This document shows positions 8,921 through 18,218 of a stretch of 64,000 nt of DNA, piece after piece. The notes below the pieces were generated by a model that had not been told where the DNA came from, did not search any database, and saw only the letters and a program-made list of their open reading frames with translations. Location of the stretch: the NCBI RefSeq assembly GCF_003425985.1, contig NZ_CP022985.1, positions 2,650,001 through 2,714,000 on the forward strand, in the 5' to 3' direction. Made by a program: the position numbers and the translations under genes. Origin of the DNA: Mariniflexile sp. TRM1-10 (GTDB taxonomy: Bacteria > Bacteroidota > Bacteroidia > Flavobacteriales > Flavobacteriaceae). Position 1 is the first letter of the stretch; every line of letters starts with the position of its first letter.

Positions 8921-10399
8921 ATGAACACTATTGATCTCATCGTTTTTTTTATTTATATAGGTGGTATAGCCCTTTTTGGAGGCTCTTTTTTTAAGAAAAA
9001 CCGAACCTCTTCATCATATACGGTTGGTGATAAAGATATCCCAAGTTGGGTGGTTACCATGTCGATTTTTGCAACGTTTGTAAGTAGCATCAGTTATCTA
9101 GCGTTGCCCGGAAATGCCTTTCAGTCTAACTGGAATGCGTTGGTGTTTAGTTTATCGCTTCCTATTGCAACTCTAATTGCAGTTAAATATTTTGTACCAT
9201 TATATCGAAAAATCAATAGTCCGTCGGCTTATACCTTTATGGAGCAGCGTTTTGGGTCTTGGGCTAGAATATATGTGTCCATTTGTTATTTGTTAACTCA
9301 GTTGATGCGAATTGGAACCATTTTGTATTTACTGGCATTAACCTTAAATGCTATAACAGGCTGGGATATTGCTACGATCATTGTCTTTACGGGCTTAATT
9401 GTGGCCGTTTATTCTATGTTAGGTGGTATTACTGCAGTATTATGGACCGATGCTATTCAGGGCATTATTTTAATAGTTGGTGCGCTGGTTTGTATTGGTT
9501 TTATGTTTTATAGCATGCCTGAAGGACCTATGCAAATATTTAGCATTGCTGCAGAACAGGATAAGTTTAGTTTGGGAAGTTTCGATTTAGATGTATCCAA
9601 ACCAACATTTTGGGTGGTCTTGGTTTATGGGGTTTTTATCAATCTTCAAAACTTTGGGATTGATCAAAATTATGTACAGCGTTACATGGTTTTAAAATCG
9701 GATAAAGAAGCACAGCGTTCGGCGTTAATTGGAGGGTTGATATATTTACCAATTTCAGCACTTTTTCTTTTTATAGGAACGGCCCTTTTTGCGTATTATA
9801 ATTCTGCTGAAGTACTTCCCGAATCATTACAGGATATAAGTAAAGCCGATAGAGTGTTTCCTCATTTTATTGTGAATGCACTTCCTTCTGGTATGACAGG
9901 GTTAATGATTGCATCCATTTTTGCTGCTGGGATGAGTACCATTTCAACCAGTTTTAATAGTTCGGCTACTGTATTTTTAACCGATTATTACAATAAATAT
10001 TTTAAGCAAGATGCGAGTGACAAACAGCGTATGAAAGTGCTTTATACATCATCATTAATAATAAGTGTTATAGGTATCGGGATTGGAATTGCCATGATAA
10101 ATGTGAAGAGTGCATTGGATGCTTGGTGGAAGTTATCATCCATTTTTAGTGGTGGTATGTTGGGACTGTTCCTTTTAGGCATATTTACTAAAACTAAATA
10201 TGTAAAGGGCGCTATCGTCGGGATGATTGCGGGTGTATTGGTTATACTTTGGTTAACCTTTTCAGAAACCATTTTTGGTAAAGACTCTTTAGGCGCTTCA
10301 TTTCACACCTATTTAACCATAGTGTTTGGAACCATTACGATTTTTCTGGTTGGATTTTTAGTGTCGATGCTTATGCAACCTAAAAATCAATCCTCTTAA
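8921..10399 (+). CDS. Sodium/solute symporter (SSS family)
   Basis: The 492-residue protein has about 13 hydrophobic segments and the SSS-family layout, with an early YTVGDKDIPSWVVTMSIFAT motif followed by SSISYLALPG, and a later GLMIASIFAAGMSTISTSFNSSATVF. The family couples Na+ entry to uptake of sugars, sialic acid, amino acids and other solutes across the inner membrane. Its place between a DapA/NanA-type aldolase and fucI argues for a sugar or sugar-acid substrate such as L-fucose, which is inference. fucI starts 27 bases downstream, so the two are probably co-transcribed. Confidence 0.85.
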   Translation: MNTIDLIVFFIYIGGIALFGGSFFKKNRTSSSYTVGDKDIPSWVVTMSIFATFVSSISYLALPGNAFQSNWNALVFSLSLPIATLIAVKYFVPLYRKINSPSAYTFMEQRFGSWARIYVSICYLLTQLMRIGTILYLLALTLNAITGWDIATIIVFTGLIVAVYSMLGGITAVLWTDAIQGIILIVGALVCIGFMFYSMPEGPMQIFSIAAEQDKFSLGSFDLDVSKPTFWVVLVYGVFINLQNFGIDQNYVQRYMVLKSDKEAQRSALIGGLIYLPISALFLFIGTALFAYYNSAEVLPESLQDISKADRVFPHFIVNALPSGMTGLMIASIFAAGMSTISTSFNSSATVFLTDYYNKYFKQDASDKQRMKVLYTSSLIISVIGIGIGIAMINVKSALDAWWKLSSIFSGGMLGLFLLGIFTKTKYVKGAIVGMIAGVLVILWLTFSETIFGKDSLGASFHTYLTIVFGTITIFLVGFLVSMLMQPKNQSS

Positions 10400-10426
10400 T
10401 TTTAATATAGAATAAACTAAATAAAG

Positions 10427-12208
10427 ATGAATTTTAAAAATTTAATAGGGCAACTGCCCAAAATAGGTATTCGACCCGTAATTGATGGTAGGTTGGATGG
10501 CGTCAGGGAATCGTTAGAAGTTTCTACCATGAATATGGCAAAAATAGCCGCCGATTTTCTATCTAAAAACTTAAGACATGCCGATGGAAGTCCAGTAGAA
10601 TGTGTTATATCAGACACTTGTATTGGCGGTGTTGCCGAAGCAGCAGCTTCTGCCGATAAATTTTCAAGAGAAGGTGTTGGTGTTAGTTTAACCGTAACAC
10701 CATGTTGGTGCTATGGTAGCGAAACAATCGATATGGATCCAACGCTTCCAAAAGCTATTTGGGGATTTAACGGCACCGAACGCCCAGGAGCGGTGTATTT
10801 AGCAGCAGCTCTGGCTGGACATAATCAAAAAGGAATTCCTGCTTTTGGTATTTATGGTCGCGATGTACAGGATAGTAACGATACCAGTATTCCCGAAGAT
10901 GTTCAAGAAAAATTATTACTTTTTGGAAAGGCAGGATTAGCTGTGGCAACCATGAAAGGTAAGTCGTATTTATCAATGGGTTCGGTTTCTATGGGAATAG
11001 CAGGTTCTATTTTAGATCCTGATTTCTTTGAAAGTTATTTGGGTATGCGTTGTGAAAACATCGATATGTCTGAATTCATAAGAAGAATTGAACAAGGAAT
11101 TTACGATAAAGAGGAGTATGAAAAAGCATTGGCTTGGACGAAAGCAAAATGTAAAGAAGGTAAAAACTACAACCCAACAGAAAAAGTGAAATCACGCGAA
11201 GCTTTAGATAAAGATTGGGAATTTGTGGTAAAAATGGCATTAATAGGTCGCGATCTAATGATTGGCAATCCTAAATTAAAAGCTATTGGTTATGCCGAAG
11301 AAGCCCTGGGTAGAAATGCTATTTCAGGAGGTTTCCAAGGGCAACGTCAATGGACAGACCATTTTCCTAATGGCGATTTTATGGAAGCCATTTTAACATC
11401 GTCTTTCGACTGGAATGGCATTCGCCAACCTTTTATGTTCGCTACCGAAAATGACAGTCTTAACGGCATATCTATGTTATTTGGACATTTATTAACAGGC
11501 GCAGCACAAATTTTTAGCGATGTACGTACCTATTGGAGCCCCGAAGCCGTAAAACGTGTTACGGGTCATACTTTAACAGGCGATGCTTCAAACGGATTTA
11601 TTCATCTTATTAATTCTGGTGCATCGGCTTTAGATGGCACAGGGCAACAAAGTATTAATGGCAAACCAGCCATGAAACCTTGGTGGGACATTACCGAAGA
11701 TGACGTTGAAAAATGTTTAGAACACACGACTTGGGGGCCAGGCATGTTGGAATATTTTAGAGGCGGCGGCTATTCATCAACTTTTAAAACCAAAGGCGGC
11801 ATGCCCGTTACCATGTGCCGTATTAATATTGTAAAAGGTATTGGTCCCGTATTGCAGATTGCCGAAGGGCATACCATTGAACTTCCCGAAGATGTCCATA
11901 ATACAATTAACGAGCGTACCAATCCTACATGGCCAACCACTTGGTTTGTGCCTAACTTAACGGGTAAAGGCGCGTTTAAAGATGTGTACAGTGTTATGGC
12001 AAATTGGGGTGCCAATCATGGGGCATTTACTTACGGACACATTGGTGCCGATTTAATAACCCTAGCTTCCATGTTGCGAATCCCTGTAAACATGCACAAT
12101 GTTAATGAAGATAAAATTTTCAGACCAAGTGCTTGGGCGTCCTTTGGAATGGATAAAGAATCGTCGGATTATCGTGCCTGTGCCACTTACAAAGCACTTT
12201 ATGGATAA
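10427..12208 (+). CDS. fucI: L-fucose isomerase
   Basis: A 593-residue enzyme collinear with E. coli FucI (591 residues). Conserved blocks are [46 protein letters not shown] and [10 protein letters not shown]. The metal- and substrate-binding residues expected from FucI are visible: Glu in ATENDSLNG, Asp in [12 protein letters not shown] and His in [10 protein letters not shown]. The reaction is L-fucose to L-fuculose (the enzyme also handles D-arabinose), cytoplasmic and Mn2+-dependent. It is the last gene of the aldolase-symporter-fucI run; no fuculokinase or fuculose-phosphate aldolase is present before the IS110 element that follows. Confidence 0.95.
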   Translation: MNFKNLIGQLPKIGIRPVIDGRLDGVRESLEVSTMNMAKIAADFLSKNLRHADGSPVECVISDTCIGGVAEAAASADKFSREGVGVSLTVTPCWCYGSETIDMDPTLPKAIWGFNGTERPGAVYLAAALAGHNQKGIPAFGIYGRDVQDSNDTSIPEDVQEKLLLFGKAGLAVATMKGKSYLSMGSVSMGIAGSILDPDFFESYLGMRCENIDMSEFIRRIEQGIYDKEEYEKALAWTKAKCKEGKNYNPTEKVKSREALDKDWEFVVKMALIGRDLMIGNPKLKAIGYAEEALGRNAISGGFQGQRQWTDHFPNGDFMEAILTSSFDWNGIRQPFMFATENDSLNGISMLFGHLLTGAAQIFSDVRTYWSPEAVKRVTGHTLTGDASNGFIHLINSGASALDGTGQQSINGKPAMKPWWDITEDDVEKCLEHTTWGPGMLEYFRGGGYSSTFKTKGGMPVTMCRINIVKGIGPVLQIAEGHTIELPEDVHNTINERTNPTWPTTWFVPNLTGKGAFKDVYSVMANWGANHGAFTYGHIGADLITLASMLRIPVNMHNVNEDKIFRPSAWASFGMDKESSDYRACATYKALYG

Positions 12209-12421
12209 AATAATTTGGGCGTTACCACAAGGGTCGGGTTTTTCATTTCAAGTCCTCGCTCGTGCCTCGCTGTGGGCTTTCCATTGCAACCCCTAACGCA
12301 ACTAAAAATCTAGTTCTATGTTCATATTGGGCTTGTCAAAATCTCAATTGTAAAAAAGTCGTTGGTAAGTATCATTTTTATTCTAAAAACAGCAATACAA
12401 AATGGTGTTTTGCATGTCAGA

Positions 12422-12477
12422 CTGAGCTTGTCGAAGTCCATGGTTGCCACTTCTTTCGATAGCTTCGACAGGCTCAG
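12422..12477. repeat. Inverted GAGC-type repeat between convergent genes
   Basis: Arms CTGAGCTTGTCGAAG (12422-12436) and its near-complement CTTCGACAGGCTCAG (12463-12477) form a strong hairpin between fucI (+) and the minus-strand transposase. The rest of the 12209-12544 gap shows no gene. A matching inverted pair lies at 20736-20779 between another convergent gene pair, so it may act as a bidirectional terminator. Confidence 0.55.
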
Positions 12478-12544
12478 CTTGACAGGCTATTTTAATTTAC
12501 TGGTAATCAATATCGGTTTCGACAAGCTACCATTGACGTATTTG

Positions 12545-13852
12545 CTAAACCGCTGTTTTATAGCTAATTGACAAACCAAGTTCTCTTGCCATTTTCATAA
12601 TGTTCTTTTGTTTATTAAACAAGATCTTCTCCTCATAATCTTTGATTCCCTTCTCTACATATGACAGTCCTTTAACAAATAGCTTCCAATAGAGCTCTGC
12701 CAGTTTTCTTGCCATTGCCTTTATTGCCGGTGATGCCCCTTTCTTTGCCCTTATCTTTCTGCCAAAAGCACCCAATGCAATTTTCTTGCTGTTGAGCAGG
12801 CTCGTGGCCGCTTGCTTAAATATCAGGCCGGCCTTTGGTTGTCCTTTAGCCTTATAGTTTTTTTTCATCTTGCCCGAATGGTGCTGTTTTGGCGCCAGTC
12901 CCAACCAGGAAGTAAAATGCTTTTCTGTTTTCCATTTATGTAAATCAGTCCCTATTTCCGATAGGAGCTGCATCCAATTATAATCTGTTATACCGGGTAG
13001 GACCGTAGCATCTTTGCCTTCAAATATTTGCAATAGATAACGGTCCATTCCTTCTATATTTGGTTTGTGGTGCCTCACGTTTTTTCGTGGAGTTGCCTTA
13101 TTTGATACTTTAGGCCGGTTTGCCCCCATCTTTTTAAGGACTTCTTCCATTTTCAGATCACAACCGGCAATTTGTTGTTGATAAAAATCATAGCACACCA
13201 CTGCTTGGCCCAAAGCAAATAGCCCTGCTTCATTGTAGTGCCCTTTCAAGGATTTAAGGATCAGTTCCTTTTTTGTTTTCAACACACTCCCATGGCATAG
13301 CTTTACCAAAACCCCGGGATCCCTTTCGCCCTTTAAGATCGCCCTGATTATTTTCAATCCACTTACCCCGTGAACTTGGTCCAGAACTTCTTTTAGCCGA
13401 ACGTTCATCAGGGTCAGTGCTTTTTGCATATGGTTAATATGCATAGCAGCACTACGGATGTGATCTTCGCGCAGGCGTTGATAGCTCCTTAGTTCATGTA
13501 CCAGTTCATCTGCAACAAAACAACGGTTCAACAAACCATAGCTGTGCAATTGCTGTATCCATTGACAGTCCTTTACATCGGTCTTTCTGCCTGGAACTTG
13601 TTTTGTGCTCCTGCCATCCACCAACCATACATCGATGCCTCTTGCCTTCAATATATCATAGAGGATGACCCAATACACTCCCGTGGCTTCCATGGCCACT
13701 GAGGTTACATTGTTTTCCTCTAAGTAAGATACCGCCTGTTCCAGATCTGATGTGAAGGTATCAAAACTGCGAACCTCCTTATCTTCAAGACCTATGAAGA
13801 TTTTTTTGGCTCCGATATCGATCCCTCCTGCGTTTTTCCTGATTTTTTTCAT
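12545..13852 (-). CDS. IS110-family transposase
   Basis: The 435-residue protein has the RuvC-like DEDD domain of IS110 transposases at the N-terminus: Asp12 (GGIDIG), Glu55 (AMEATGVYW), Asp92 and Asp95 (KTDVKDCQWIQQL). The C-terminal Transposase_20 domain is also present (VLPGITDYNWMQLLSEIGTD, TSWLGLAPKQHHSGK). It looks intact. IS110 elements lack long terminal inverted repeats and are guided by a structured RNA from their non-coding end. It lies between fucI and the GHMP kinase gene, both of whose coding ends look complete, so the insertion is intergenic. Confidence 0.92.
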   Translation of the reverse strand: MKKIRKNAGGIDIGAKKIFIGLEDKEVRSFDTFTSDLEQAVSYLEENNVTSVAMEATGVYWVILYDILKARGIDVWLVDGRSTKQVPGRKTDVKDCQWIQQLHSYGLLNRCFVADELVHELRSYQRLREDHIRSAAMHINHMQKALTLMNVRLKEVLDQVHGVSGLKIIRAILKGERDPGVLVKLCHGSVLKTKKELILKSLKGHYNEAGLFALGQAVVCYDFYQQQIAGCDLKMEEVLKKMGANRPKVSNKATPRKNVRHHKPNIEGMDRYLLQIFEGKDATVLPGITDYNWMQLLSEIGTDLHKWKTEKHFTSWLGLAPKQHHSGKMKKNYKAKGQPKAGLIFKQAATSLLNSKKIALGAFGRKIRAKKGASPAIKAMARKLAELYWKLFVKGLSYVEKGIKDYEEKILFNKQKNIMKMARELGLSISYKTAV

Positions 13853-14090
13853 CCTACATTATTTTTTAAAATCACACCCAGAAAATTTTTATGCTTGCTA
13901 GACTACCATTCGGGCATTATTATAAATAAGCACCATAATCGCTACCCCTATTTTCTGAAAACCATACTCAACCACAGGTATATAAACACTACGCTGTGCC
14001 TCGGAAATATTGTGACTTTTTGTTAAACTTGCACAAAATACGTCATCGCATTCGCTAGTTAAAAACTTTAACAAAAGTCTCAACCTGACA
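13853..14090 (-). ncRNA. Candidate IS110 left-end non-coding region (possible bridge RNA)
   Basis: This is the 5' non-coding stretch of the IS110-family element, upstream of the transposase on the minus strand. In IS110-group elements such as IS621 this position encodes the bridge RNA that pairs with target and donor DNA. The length is compatible. A 61-codon open frame here (13898-14083) shows no protein-like features. The assignment rests on family knowledge and position; I did not fold the RNA. Confidence 0.35.
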
Positions 14091-14121
14091 AATTAAATTT
14101 AAAGGACTTTTTAGACAGTTC

Positions 14122-15057
14122 TTAGTTTTTTAAAACCATATCATCATAAGGAATCACTACATCAAACCCCTTTTCTTTAAAATAAGCTGTCGGGTCTTCT
14201 TTTGAAGTGGCCAAAACAAAATCGCCACCCCAAGCGCCAAGACTTTTTATGCTTCCTTTAAAATCTTTAAAGAAAACAGATTTTAAAGTCGCTTGTTTGG
14301 TGATGTCGGAAATGATCTGTTCATGTTTGTTTATTAAAGTTTCAAAATCTTCTAAACTTTGGCAATCAATAATAAGGGAAGTTATGGTGTTTATATTTGA
14401 AATAACAGATTCTAAATGATGTTTATTAGCATTATAAGTTGCAATACCATCCCGACTGTTTTGCTTTCTGTTTAAATAAACAAAATATAAGCAATCTTTA
14501 AAACTTGGATTAAAATGAACTGAATTTATTTCCTTAGTATCACCTTGAGTGCGATTCAAAGGTTGTAATTGGTAGGTTATAGGCGTATTGTTTTGTGCAC
14601 AAGCAATATCATACCCGCTACCACCAAAGGTTTTTTCTAACAGTTTAAAGGCATTAATATGTGCCCATTGAGAAATATTATTAATTAAAGTCGAAGAAGT
14701 ACCTAATCCCCAATTTTTAGGAAATGTTAAATGTGTAGAAACTTTAAAACCGCTTTTTGAGTTTAAGAAATCAGGGTTCAGTATTTTTGCAGCCTTTAAA
14801 ATTTGAACAATCCTTTTTGAAATGGCATCGTCATGTTGAGCCTGTTTCAGTATCTCACTAGCCTCTAATTCGAATGAATTATCAAACCAACAATTTTCAT
14901 TAGCATCAAAACTTTTCCAAATAAGTTTTGGCTCGCTTATAGGTTCTATGCTTAACGATTGCCCAAACCTCGTAGGAACGGCAAGCGATAATGCGCCATC
15001 AAGTACGACGTATTCACCCGTAATTAAAAGTTTTCCGTTGCTGTAAAATGTCTGCAT
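14122..15057 (-). CDS. GHMP-family kinase (mevalonate/phosphomevalonate kinase type)
   Basis: A 311-residue protein beginning FYSNGKLLITGEYVVLDGALSLAVPT, the typical N-terminus of mevalonate-pathway GHMP kinases. The phosphate-binding loop lies in NWGLGTSSTLINN, although the usual P-x-x-x-G-x-G-S-S form is diverged; GGSGYDIACA and the C-terminal KSLGAWGGDFVLAT motif follow. It phosphorylates mevalonate or a derivative in the cytoplasm. The HMG-CoA reductase gene lies immediately upstream on the same strand (80-bp gap), confirming the pathway. The precise step is uncertain. Confidence 0.8.
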   Translation of the reverse strand: MQTFYSNGKLLITGEYVVLDGALSLAVPTRFGQSLSIEPISEPKLIWKSFDANENCWFDNSFELEASEILKQAQHDDAISKRIVQILKAAKILNPDFLNSKSGFKVSTHLTFPKNWGLGTSSTLINNISQWAHINAFKLLEKTFGGSGYDIACAQNNTPITYQLQPLNRTQGDTKEINSVHFNPSFKDCLYFVYLNRKQNSRDGIATYNANKHHLESVISNINTITSLIIDCQSLEDFETLINKHEQIISDITKQATLKSVFFKDFKGSIKSLGAWGGDFVLATSKEDPTAYFKEKGFDVVIPYDDMVLKN

Positions 15058-15137
15058 TCGTTGATTTGTTGATTCGTTTAATAGTTTAATCGTTGATTTG
15101 TCGATTCGTTTAATCGTTAACTATCAACCATTAACCA

Positions 15138-16457
15138 TCACTTTATTCGTAAATTTTCAATAGCTTCAACCACTGCACTATGTGTTACGGTATTCACTTT
15201 GAAATATTCGGTTAAGATTTCTTTTTCAATGTCTGTGGCATCAAACAGGTTTAATATGTTCATTAAGTGCATTTTCATGTGCCCTTGCTGAATACCTGTA
15301 GTGGTTAATGAGCGTAAAGCTGCAAAATTCTGCGCTAAACCAGCCACCGCAACAATTTGCATCAATTCTTTGGCTGTTGGATGGTGTAGCAACTCTAACG
15401 ATAATTTCACCAAAGGGTGTAAGCCTGTAAGTCCTCCAACAGTACCTAATGCCAATGGAATTTCCATCCAAAAGGTAAATATGCCATCTTCAATTTTTGC
15501 ATGCGATAAGCTACTATAGGTTCCTTTTCTGGAAGCATAGGCATGCACGCAAGCTTCAACAGCTCTAAAATCGTTGCCGGTAGCCAATACCACGGCATCA
15601 ATACCATTCATAATACCTTTATTATGGGTAACGGCTCTATAGGGTTCCACTTCGGCAATCTTAACAGCTTGTACAAATTTAGTGGCGAATTCTTCGGCCG
15701 AAATATTTTTATCCTCACTTAAATCTTCAATTTTACAGCTTACTTCGGCACGTACCAAACATTCAGGGACGTAGTTGGAAAGGATGCTCATGACTATCTG
15801 GATGATTTTTTCTTCAGCAGAAAAGGCATTAAAATTTAAAGCTTCAGTTTTAAAAGTTTTTGCAAACTGTTCTAAACAGGAATTTATAAAATTAGCACCC
15901 ATAGCATCCAATGTTTCAAACGATGCATGTAATTGGTAATACCCTTTAATATCTTTGGTTTTATCACGTAGTTCAATATCTAAAATACCGCCACCACGTT
16001 TTTCCATATTTTTGGTGATGGGTTTTGCATCTTCAATAAGTTGGGACTTGATGTGATTGAAATAATTTTTGAGGGTTTCAGGATTTCCGTAATACATAAA
16101 ATGTACCTGTCCAATTTTAGTGGTTGAAATGACCTCTGCTTTAAAACCGCCTCTGTCCATCCAGAATTTGGCTGCTTTACTTGCTGCAGCTACTACCGAA
16201 CTTTCTTCAATGGCCATGGGAATAGTATATAACTTTCCGTTTATTAGAAAATTAGGAGCAACGCCAAGTGGCAAATAATAATTGGTAATCGTGTTTTCGG
16301 TAAACTCGTCGTGAAGTTGTTGGATTTTTTCGTTAGTATTCCAATATTGTTTTAAAATACGTTTAGCATCTTCAGCATTAGAAAAGTAGGTTTCAACTAT
16401 CCAATCAATTTTTTTGGATTTTGATAATTTGGAAAAACCGGAAATAGAAGCACACAT
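15138..16457 (-). CDS. mvaA: Hydroxymethylglutaryl-CoA reductase (class II type)
   Basis: A 439-residue protein with class II HMG-CoA reductase landmarks: ENTITNYYLPLGVAPNF (ENVIG-like motif), IPMAIEESSVVAAASKAAKF, the substrate loop DAMGANFINSCLEQ, the catalytic-region ATGNDFRAVEACVHAYA and the glycine-rich GTVGGLTGLHPLVKLS. It makes mevalonate for isoprenoids. A GHMP kinase follows on the same strand. Upstream a TATCTTTG box fits a -7 promoter element, and the gene is divergent from the peptide transporter genes. Confidence 0.92.
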   Translation of the reverse strand: MCASISGFSKLSKSKKIDWIVETYFSNAEDAKRILKQYWNTNEKIQQLHDEFTENTITNYYLPLGVAPNFLINGKLYTIPMAIEESSVVAAASKAAKFWMDRGGFKAEVISTTKIGQVHFMYYGNPETLKNYFNHIKSQLIEDAKPITKNMEKRGGGILDIELRDKTKDIKGYYQLHASFETLDAMGANFINSCLEQFAKTFKTEALNFNAFSAEEKIIQIVMSILSNYVPECLVRAEVSCKIEDLSEDKNISAEEFATKFVQAVKIAEVEPYRAVTHNKGIMNGIDAVVLATGNDFRAVEACVHAYASRKGTYSSLSHAKIEDGIFTFWMEIPLALGTVGGLTGLHPLVKLSLELLHHPTAKELMQIVAVAGLAQNFAALRSLTTTGIQQGHMKMHLMNILNLFDATDIEKEILTEYFKVNTVTHSAVVEAIENLRIK

Positions 16458-16479
16458 TAATTTGAGTTTAAATGAAGGG

Positions 16480-16487
16480 CAAAGATA
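16480..16487 (-). promoter_or_regulatory. Candidate -7 promoter box for mvaA
   Basis: TATCTTTG on the minus strand matches the Bacteroidota -7 consensus TAnnTTTG, 23 bases upstream of the mvaA start codon. No convincing -33 TTTG was found at the standard spacing. Confidence 0.45.
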
Positions 16488-16671
16488 CTACATCCTTTTT
16501 TTATTTGAACCTAGCCGTATTTAATTGTTAATATTTAGGGGTTTTTAAAGAATTTTTAGTAAACTTGAAAACTTTTAGTAAAATCGCAACGATTGATTGA
16601 AATTAGCAAGATTATTTTAATGTAATAATATTTTGTCATTCAGATAATAAGATTCAAATAATAAAGATTAT

Positions 16672-18213
16672 ATGTCAGATACTACGATAAGGAAAACGGA
16701 AGGTCAACAAATATTTGGGCATCCCAAAGGATTATTTATTTTGTTTTTTACTGAAATGTGGGAACGATTTTCGTTTTACGGAATGAAAGCACTTTTGATC
16801 TTTTATTTGACGAAATATCACTTATTTACCGATATTGATGGTAACTTATTAATAGGAAGTTATGCTGCTTTAGTGTATGCAATTCCTGTGGTTGGTGGCT
16901 TTTTAGCCGATAGATATTTAGGTTTTAGAAAAGCCATTGTTTTTGGTGGTATCATGTTGGTTTTAGGTCATGCTGGTATGGCTTATGAAGGGAATGCCGC
17001 TACTCAATCGGTAACTGGCGAGATTGTAAGGGATAATTTTGCGCTTCAAGTGTTTTATCTATCCTTAGCTTTTATCATTTTAGGTGTAGGCTTTTTGAAA
17101 GCCAATATCTCGTCTTTGGTGGGTGAATTATATCATGAAGGTGACAAACGCAGAGATTCAGGTTTTACTATATTTTATATGGGAATAAATCTTGGTTCAT
17201 TTTTAGCTACTATTATTTGTGTTTGGTTAGGTGAAACCTATGGTTGGAGCTATGGATTTGGAGCAGCTGGTGTAGGTATGTTTTTTGGGTTGTTAACGTT
17301 TATATTAGGTAAGAAACATTTGTTAGGTAAAGGAGAGTCTAATGTGCCAGAATTATTAAACAAAAAGACATTGGGCATTAAGAATGAATGGCTAATTTAT
17401 GGTTTAAGTGTATTGGCAACATTAGTTGTTTGGCAAATGGTTCAAAGCCACAGTGTTGTTCAAAGTTTATTAATTATTGCTGGTGCTGCATCTTTTATTT
17501 ATATAGTTTATTATGCAATTACACAATTAGATAAAGTTGCAAGAGAACGCTTAATAGCTTTGACCATATTGATAGTTTTCACTGTTATTTTTTGGGCATT
17601 GTTCGAACAGGCCTATACCTCATTAAATTTATTTGCAGATAGAATTTTAGATAGGGGCGAAATTGCCGCAGGAACATTTTTAAGTCTAAATGCACTATTC
17701 ATCATTATTCTTGCGCCAGTTTTTGCTTGGTTGTGGGTGAAACTTGGTAAGTATAATCCAAATACAGCAGTAAAGTTTTCTTTGGCACTCATGTTGGTAG
17801 GTTTAGGTTTTGGCTCTTTGGTCATGGGAATTAATGCTTCTGAAATGGGTAAAGTTGCTATTTTTTGGTTGGTGATAACGTATTTTTTACATACTTGTGG
17901 AGAGTTGTGTTTATCCCCTGTTGGTTTATCGGCAGTAACAAAACTTTCGCCAGTAAAAATTGTTGGGTTTATGATGGGGGTTTGGTTTTTAGCCACAGCA
18001 AGCTCAGAATTTATAGCATCTATTTTAGCTAATATAGCCTCTGTGGATACCACTAACGGAGTTGCACCAGATTTAAATTTAGCAAAACAGAGTTATCTAA
18101 AACTTTTTGAATATTTATTCTATACAGGATTAGGTTTTGGAGCATTGCTTTTAATGCTGTCTCCAATAATTAAAAAGTTAATGCATGGCGTAGATAAAGA
18201 ATTAAATAACTGA
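16672..18213 (+). CDS. POT-family proton-dependent oligopeptide transporter (first copy)
   Basis: A 513-residue MFS protein with the POT/PTR2 signature EMWERFSFYGMKALL near residue 30 (E-x-x-E-R-F) and the FYMGINLGSF motif around 160. About 14 hydrophobic segments are present. The family imports di- and tripeptides with protons across the inner membrane. The second POT gene begins only 5 bases after its stop codon, so they form an operon. Confidence 0.92.
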   Translation: MSDTTIRKTEGQQIFGHPKGLFILFFTEMWERFSFYGMKALLIFYLTKYHLFTDIDGNLLIGSYAALVYAIPVVGGFLADRYLGFRKAIVFGGIMLVLGHAGMAYEGNAATQSVTGEIVRDNFALQVFYLSLAFIILGVGFLKANISSLVGELYHEGDKRRDSGFTIFYMGINLGSFLATIICVWLGETYGWSYGFGAAGVGMFFGLLTFILGKKHLLGKGESNVPELLNKKTLGIKNEWLIYGLSVLATLVVWQMVQSHSVVQSLLIIAGAASFIYIVYYAITQLDKVARERLIALTILIVFTVIFWALFEQAYTSLNLFADRILDRGEIAAGTFLSLNALFIIILAPVFAWLWVKLGKYNPNTAVKFSLALMLVGLGFGSLVMGINASEMGKVAIFWLVITYFLHTCGELCLSPVGLSAVTKLSPVKIVGFMMGVWFLATASSEFIASILANIASVDTTNGVAPDLNLAKQSYLKLFEYLFYTGLGFGALLLMLSPIIKKLMHGVDKELNN

Positions 18214-18218
18214 ATATT

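Larger units (their letters stand above)
12500..14090 (-). mobile_element. IS110-family insertion sequence (approximate limits)
   Basis: The transposase plus about 240 bases of non-coding sequence on its 5' side (13853-14090). IS110-type elements have no obvious terminal inverted repeats, so the ends given are estimates bounded by the GHMP-kinase stop (14122) and the repeat ending near 12480. Confidence 0.6.

Noticed and set aside
9283..9513. 76-codon plus-strand ORF within the symporter gene
   Set aside because: It lies in a second frame of a well-conserved transporter and has no supporting features.
13898..14083. 61-codon minus-strand ORF in the IS110 flank
   Set aside because: No recognisable protein features, and the location is the non-coding end of an IS110 element.
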